A stretch of DNA of 23,987 bases from CAYFKJ01 sp964528595 (GTDB lineage: Bacteria > Pseudomonadota > Alphaproteobacteria > UBA2966). Under the pieces are notes generated by a model. The model worked only from the letters and a program-made list of their open reading frames with translations, did no database searches and was not told the origin of the DNA. Numbering within the stretch: position 1 is the stretch's first letter; each line of letters starts with the position of its first letter. The DNA is taken from positions 1 to 23,987 of the forward strand of contig CAZGTM010000055.1 of assembly GCA_964528595.1 (NCBI GenBank). Direction: 5' to 3'. This document shows positions 20,669 to 23,987 of the stretch, piece by piece. The position numbers and the translations under genes are program-made.

Positions 20669-21795
20669 GCGACGGTTTGCAGTTCGAGATCAAGTGCCGC
20701 GACGGCGCTGCCCGGACAGGCGTCCTGGAAACGGCCCACGGCGCGATCCGCACGCCCGCCTTCATGCCGGTGGGAACGGCGGCGAGCGTCAAGGCCATGA
20801 CGCCCGAGGCCGTGGCCGAGACCGGCGCCGATATCATTCTCGGCAATACCTATCACCTCATGCTGCGGCCGACGGCGGAGCGTATCGCGAACCTGGGCGG
20901 GCTGCACGAATTCATGAACTGGTCCAAGCCGATCCTGACGGATTCCGGCGGATTTCAGGTCATGTCCTTGGCGGGCTTGCGGGAAATGACGGAAGAGGGC
21001 GTGACCTTCCGCTCGCACATCGACGGCGGGTTGCACGAACTGTCGCCTGAGCGTTCCATGGAGATTCAGGGCTTGTTGGGCTCGGATATCGTCATGGCGT
21101 TTGACGAATGCACGCCGTTTCCCGCCACCGAAGAAGACGCCGCCCAATCCATGCGTCTGTCGATGCGCTGGGCTCGGCGTTCGAAGGACGCCTACCGGGC
21201 GGCGGAGGGGAAGGGCCTGTTCGGCATCGTCCAGGGCAGTGTCTATGAAGACTTGCGTTTTGAAAGCGTCGAGGCATTGGCCGAAATCGGCTTCGACGGC
21301 TACGCGGTCGGCGGTCTGGCGGTGGGCGAGGGGCAGGCGGAGATGTTCCGCGTCCTCGACTTCACCACCCCCGGCCTACCTGACGACAAACCGCGCTACC
21401 TGATGGGCGTGGGGAAACCGGACGACATCGTCGGCGCCGTGCTGCGTGGCATCGACATGTTCGATTGCGTGCTGCCGACCCGCTCGGGCCGCACCGGCCA
21501 GGCCTTTACGCGGCGCGGGCAGGTCAACATGAAGAACGCCCGCCACATCGACGATCCCCGGCCCATCGACGAAGCGTGCCCGTGCCCGGCCTGCCAGGGC
21601 TACAGCCGGGCCTACCTCAACCACCTGTTCCGGGCCAAGGAACTGCTCGGGTACACGCTGCTGACCTGGCACAATCTGGTTTATTATCAGCAACTTATGG
21701 CGGGTTTGCGCGAAGCCATAAGCGAGGGCAATCTAGCCCAGTTCGCCGCCGATTTCGCGGACGAGCAGAACGCCGGCGATATCGAGCCTGTGTGA
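20665..21795 (+). CDS. tgt: tRNA-guanine transglycosylase (bacterial)
   Basis: Exchanges guanine 34 for preQ1 in GUN-anticodon tRNAs, the step before QueA. 376 residues. The catalytic Asp93 is in LTDSGGFQ and the second catalytic aspartate is in DMFDCVLPTR (Asp264/267). The zinc site is Cys305, Cys307, Cys310 (CPCPAC) and His336 (TWHNL), each 3 residues later than in E. coli. The frame is open far upstream inside queA, but the start is set at ATG 20665 because it gives the normal N terminus and overlaps the queA stop by 4 bases. It ends with a 1-base overlap with the methyltransferase gene. Confidence 0.97.
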   Translation: MSDGLQFEIKCRDGAARTGVLETAHGAIRTPAFMPVGTAASVKAMTPEAVAETGADIILGNTYHLMLRPTAERIANLGGLHEFMNWSKPILTDSGGFQVMSLAGLREMTEEGVTFRSHIDGGLHELSPERSMEIQGLLGSDIVMAFDECTPFPATEEDAAQSMRLSMRWARRSKDAYRAAEGKGLFGIVQGSVYEDLRFESVEALAEIGFDGYAVGGLAVGEGQAEMFRVLDFTTPGLPDDKPRYLMGVGKPDDIVGAVLRGIDMFDCVLPTRSGRTGQAFTRRGQVNMKNARHIDDPRPIDEACPCPACQGYSRAYLNHLFRAKELLGYTLLTWHNLVYYQQLMAGLREAISEGNLAQFAADFADEQNAGDIEPV

Positions 21796-22385
21796 TGAGC
21801 GACAAATGGGACGACCAGGCGGCGAACTGGGATGGCAATGAAGATGTCCGGTATTTTGCCGATCAGGCGTTTGCTTCCCTGCTTAAACATGTGAACCTCC
21901 GGGACGCTGGCTGGAATCGCCGCCGGGTGCTCGATTTTGGCTGTGGCACGGGATTATTGACGGAGAAGATCGCGCCCCTCGTCGGCGAGGTCGTGGCGCT
22001 GGATACCTCGCAAAGCATGATCGATGTGCTGCGGGAAAAATCGATCACCAACGTGACTGCGGTGTGCGGCGATTTCAATGATCCGGAACTGCACGCGTCG
22101 GATTGGTGCACCGGTTTCGACCTGATCGTCGCCTCTTCGGTCTGCGGTTTTTTGCCGAATTACGAAGACACCATTGCCCGTTTCATACAAATTCTCGCGC
22201 CGAACGGCCACGTCGCCCAGTGGGACTGGCTTGCCTCCGATGAGGAAGAGGGGATGACGCCGGAGAGGATCCTTGCCGCATTCGAAACCGCGGGGCTCCG
22301 TTCGGAACTGGTGGAAACAGCGTTTTCCCTTGATTTCGACGACGGTGAGCTGTCGTGTCTGGTCGGTGTGGCCACACATTCGTGA
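21795..22385 (+). CDS. Class I SAM-dependent methyltransferase
   Basis: A 196-residue Rossmann-fold methyltransferase. Motif I is RRVLDFGCGTGLL (residues about 43-55), the acidic ribose-binding residue is in VVALDTSQSMID, and later motifs are CGDFND and GFDLIVASSVCGFL. The first residues (SDKWDDQAANWD) resemble UbiE/BioC-type small-molecule methyltransferases. The substrate cannot be named. The start at ATG 21795 overlaps the tgt stop by one base (TGATG), so it belongs to the queA-tgt operon. This does not by itself show a role in tRNA modification. Confidence 0.9.
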   Translation: MSDKWDDQAANWDGNEDVRYFADQAFASLLKHVNLRDAGWNRRRVLDFGCGTGLLTEKIAPLVGEVVALDTSQSMIDVLREKSITNVTAVCGDFNDPELHASDWCTGFDLIVASSVCGFLPNYEDTIARFIQILAPNGHVAQWDWLASDEEEGMTPERILAAFETAGLRSELVETAFSLDFDDGELSCLVGVATHS

Positions 22386-22432
22386 ACGCCCCGTATTTGT
22401 CTGATCGGGCGATAACGACTATTATTCCAGCC

Positions 22433-22609
22433 ATGCGGAAGATTTGGATCATCGCTCTCGTTGTTTTGGCGGCCGGCATCGGTTTTTCGGCGCCGTCCTG
22501 GGCCGGCGTCGTGATTGACGGCATCGGCACGGCGGCGCGCTACGTTTACGAGACGCACCTCATCATGATGATGGACGCGGAGAGCATCCGCATCGGATGT
22601 TTCGGCTGA
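22433..22609 (+). CDS. Small exported peptide, 58 residues
   Basis: It begins MRKIWIIALVVLAAGIGF and ends its signal peptide at SAPSWA-GV (cleavage near residue 24), leaving a mature peptide of about 34 residues with VIDGIGTAARYVYETHLIMM and a single Cys near the end. I do not recognise a family. The start could instead be GTG 22382, which overlaps the methyltransferase stop (GTGA) and would add 17 residues; ATG 22433 is preferred because it gives a classical signal peptide. It is transcribed in the direction of its neighbours and lies 52 bases before the pirin gene. Confidence 0.55.
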   Translation: MRKIWIIALVVLAAGIGFSAPSWAGVVIDGIGTAARYVYETHLIMMMDAESIRIGCFG

Positions 22610-22661
22610 TCCCCACTTTCGTTTCCCGCGATAGCTAACTGGTCAATTTGCAGGGGGGCGC

Positions 22662-23537
22662 ATGGCCGACGATCGCTTACGGACAATCGACCATATCGTT
22701 GCGGGCATGGCGGCCAGCGACGGCGCCGGCGTCGACCTCACCCGTGTTATCGGCACGCCCATGGTCGACAATATCGATCCCTTTCTGCTGCTGGACGAAT
22801 TCCGCAATGACGATCCCAGCGGATACGTCGCCGGATTTCCCGCGCACCCGCACCGCGGCTTCGAAACGGTCACCTACATGCTGCAGGGCAAGATGCGGCA
22901 CGAGGATTCCACCGGCCAATCCGGATTGCTGACGGACGGCTCGGTGCAGTGGATGACGGCCGGCAGCGGCATCATCCATTCCGAGATGCCGGAACAAACC
23001 GAAGGTTTGCTGTGGGGCTACCAGCTTTGGGTCAACCTGCCCGCCAGCCTGAAGATGTCGCCGCCGAAGTATCAGGACATTCCGCCCGAGGATATCCCCG
23101 AGGTGGACGAGCAGGGTGGCAAGGTGCGGATCATCGCCGGCGAATACGCGGGCGAGAACGGCGCGGCACAAACGACCACGGAAATCTGTTACCTCGATGT
23201 CAGGCGCGAAGCGGGCGCCGGGTTTGACATGGCATTGCCGGATGGCTGGAACGGTTTCGTCTATCTTTACCAGGGTGATGCCGAGGCGGCGGGACCCGAA
23301 GGCGCGCCGGTCAGGCTCAAGCGAAGCGACATGGGCATCATGGCACGCGAGGGGAATATCAAGATGACCGCCGGCAACGACGGCGTCTGCTTCCTGTTGC
23401 TCGCCGGAAAACCGATCGGCGAACCGATCGCACGCATGGGGCCGTTCGTCATGAATACCCGCGAAGAACTGTTCAAGGCCGCCGACGATTACCGGCGCGG
23501 TACGTTGACGGATCCACAGCCCGCCGCAAATCCATGA
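22662..23537 (+). CDS. Pirin family protein
   Basis: A 291-residue bicupin. The metal site is complete: His62 and His64 in AHPHRGFETVTYML, His106 and Glu108 in GIIHSEMPE, matching human pirin His56, His58, His101 and Glu103. Bacterial pirins include quercetin 2,3-dioxygenases and redox-linked regulators; which role applies here is unknown. AGGGGGG lies just upstream of ATG 22662. The stop overlaps the MFS transporter start (ATGA), so the two are coupled. Confidence 0.95.
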   Translation: MADDRLRTIDHIVAGMAASDGAGVDLTRVIGTPMVDNIDPFLLLDEFRNDDPSGYVAGFPAHPHRGFETVTYMLQGKMRHEDSTGQSGLLTDGSVQWMTAGSGIIHSEMPEQTEGLLWGYQLWVNLPASLKMSPPKYQDIPPEDIPEVDEQGGKVRIIAGEYAGENGAAQTTTEICYLDVRREAGAGFDMALPDGWNGFVYLYQGDAEAAGPEGAPVRLKRSDMGIMAREGNIKMTAGNDGVCFLLLAGKPIGEPIARMGPFVMNTREELFKAADDYRRGTLTDPQPAANP

Positions 23538-23987
23538 GCGCCGCCGGCGAGGTCGCCTTCGATCCGCTGGCGCACAAGTGGCGGAACGTCGGTTTGTTGG
23601 CGTTCTGCGAGGTTCTGGCGCTGGCCCTCTGGTTCTCGGCCACCGCCGTCGTTCCCGTCCTGAAACAGACCTACGCCTTGCCGGGCTGGCAGGCCTCGCT
23701 GTTCTCCAGCGCCGTGGCCATGGGCTTTGTCGCCGGCACGCTGACGAGCGCCATCCTCGGACTGGCCGACCGTCTTGACCCCCGGCGCTTTTTCATGGCG
23801 TCGGCTCTGGTTGCCGCAACCGCAAACGCCCTTGTGCTGGCGCTTGAGCCCACCTCCCTCATCATCATCGCGTTCAGGTTCATCACCGGCGCCTGCATGG
23901 CGGGACTCTATCCGGTCGGCATGAAGATGGTTTCGACCTGGGCCAAGGGTGATACGGGCTTTTTAGTCGGCCTGCTGGTCGGCGCCC
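23534..23987 (+). CDS. MFS transporter, 5' part only
   Basis: The frame from ATG 23534 runs off the right edge; 151 residues are visible. The first hydrophobic segment (LLAFCEVLALALWFSATAVV, residues 21-40) is followed by segments at about 53-76, 86-105 and 107-130. The loop after the second segment reads GLADRLDPRR, the MFS motif A pattern. It shares ATGA with the pirin stop. Substrate unknown. The transporter and pirin form a coupled pair at the end of the operon. Confidence 0.88.
   Translation, partial: MSAAGEVAFDPLAHKWRNVGLLAFCEVLALALWFSATAVVPVLKQTYALPGWQASLFSSAVAMGFVAGTLTSAILGLADRLDPRRFFMASALVAATANALVLALEPTSLIIIAFRFITGACMAGLYPVGMKMVSTWAKGDTGFLVGLLVGA

Overview
The window looks like a draft chromosomal scaffold from an alphaproteobacterium, most likely Rhodospirillales-like. 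The evidence is the high GC of most coding DNA, the order gyrA-coaD-cyclophilin and queA-tgt, a GAAC-N7-GAAC (alphaproteobacterial type) SOS box in front of ssb, and alphaproteobacterial protein signatures. A 100-N scaffold gap lies inside ssb. The 55 bases before the gap are repeated exactly after it, so the two contig ends overlap and the true ssb encodes a continuous 163-residue protein.

Layout. (1) 1-445: 3' end of an unrecognised + strand gene, then a pair of REP-like palindromes. (2) 584-4958, minus strand: uvrA, an aminoglycoside-phosphotransferase-like kinase and a DUF6285 protein, apparently one operon. UvrA carries an unusual lysine-rich tail, and the kinase probably starts at a CTG. 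(3) 4959-5201: divergent uvrA/ssb control region with a LexA box over the ssb ribosome-binding site. (4) 5849-8399: a less GC-rich, sparsely coding stretch with a GAF-adenylyl/guanylyl cyclase and a small zinc-ribbon protein (both minus) and the gyrA leader. (5) 8400-12812: gyrA, coaD, an exported cyclophilin and a GNAT acetyltransferase, all +. (6) 12879-19590: an accessory block. It holds a two-domain FAD/OYE monooxygenase of the 2-aminobenzoyl-CoA monooxygenase/reductase type (minus), then on + a DUF123 GIY-YIG protein, an orphan Flp-type pilin, a receiver-metallo-beta-lactamase protein fused in frame to the C-terminal part of an acyl-CoA ligase, and a cytochrome P450. (7) 19631-23987, +: tightly packed queA, tgt, a SAM methyltransferase, a 58-residue exported peptide, a pirin and the 5' part of an MFS transporter.

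How the genes work together. uvrA, ssb and gyrA serve DNA repair, single-strand protection and supercoiling; queA and tgt carry out queuosine tRNA modification; coaD makes a CoA precursor. The accessory block splits the gyrA-coaD-ppi / queA-tgt neighbourhood, which is usually contiguous in alphaproteobacteria. It mixes CoA-thioester aromatic chemistry (monooxygenase/reductase, ligase remnant, P450) with signalling (receiver-MBL) and a surface pilin.

The most notable object is the 739-residue receiver-MBL-ligase chimera. Its join falls exactly at the ligase nucleotide-binding loop, so it is either a microhomology deletion that made a new protein or an assembly misjoin. I found no CRISPR array, tRNA, rRNA, transposase or phage gene.
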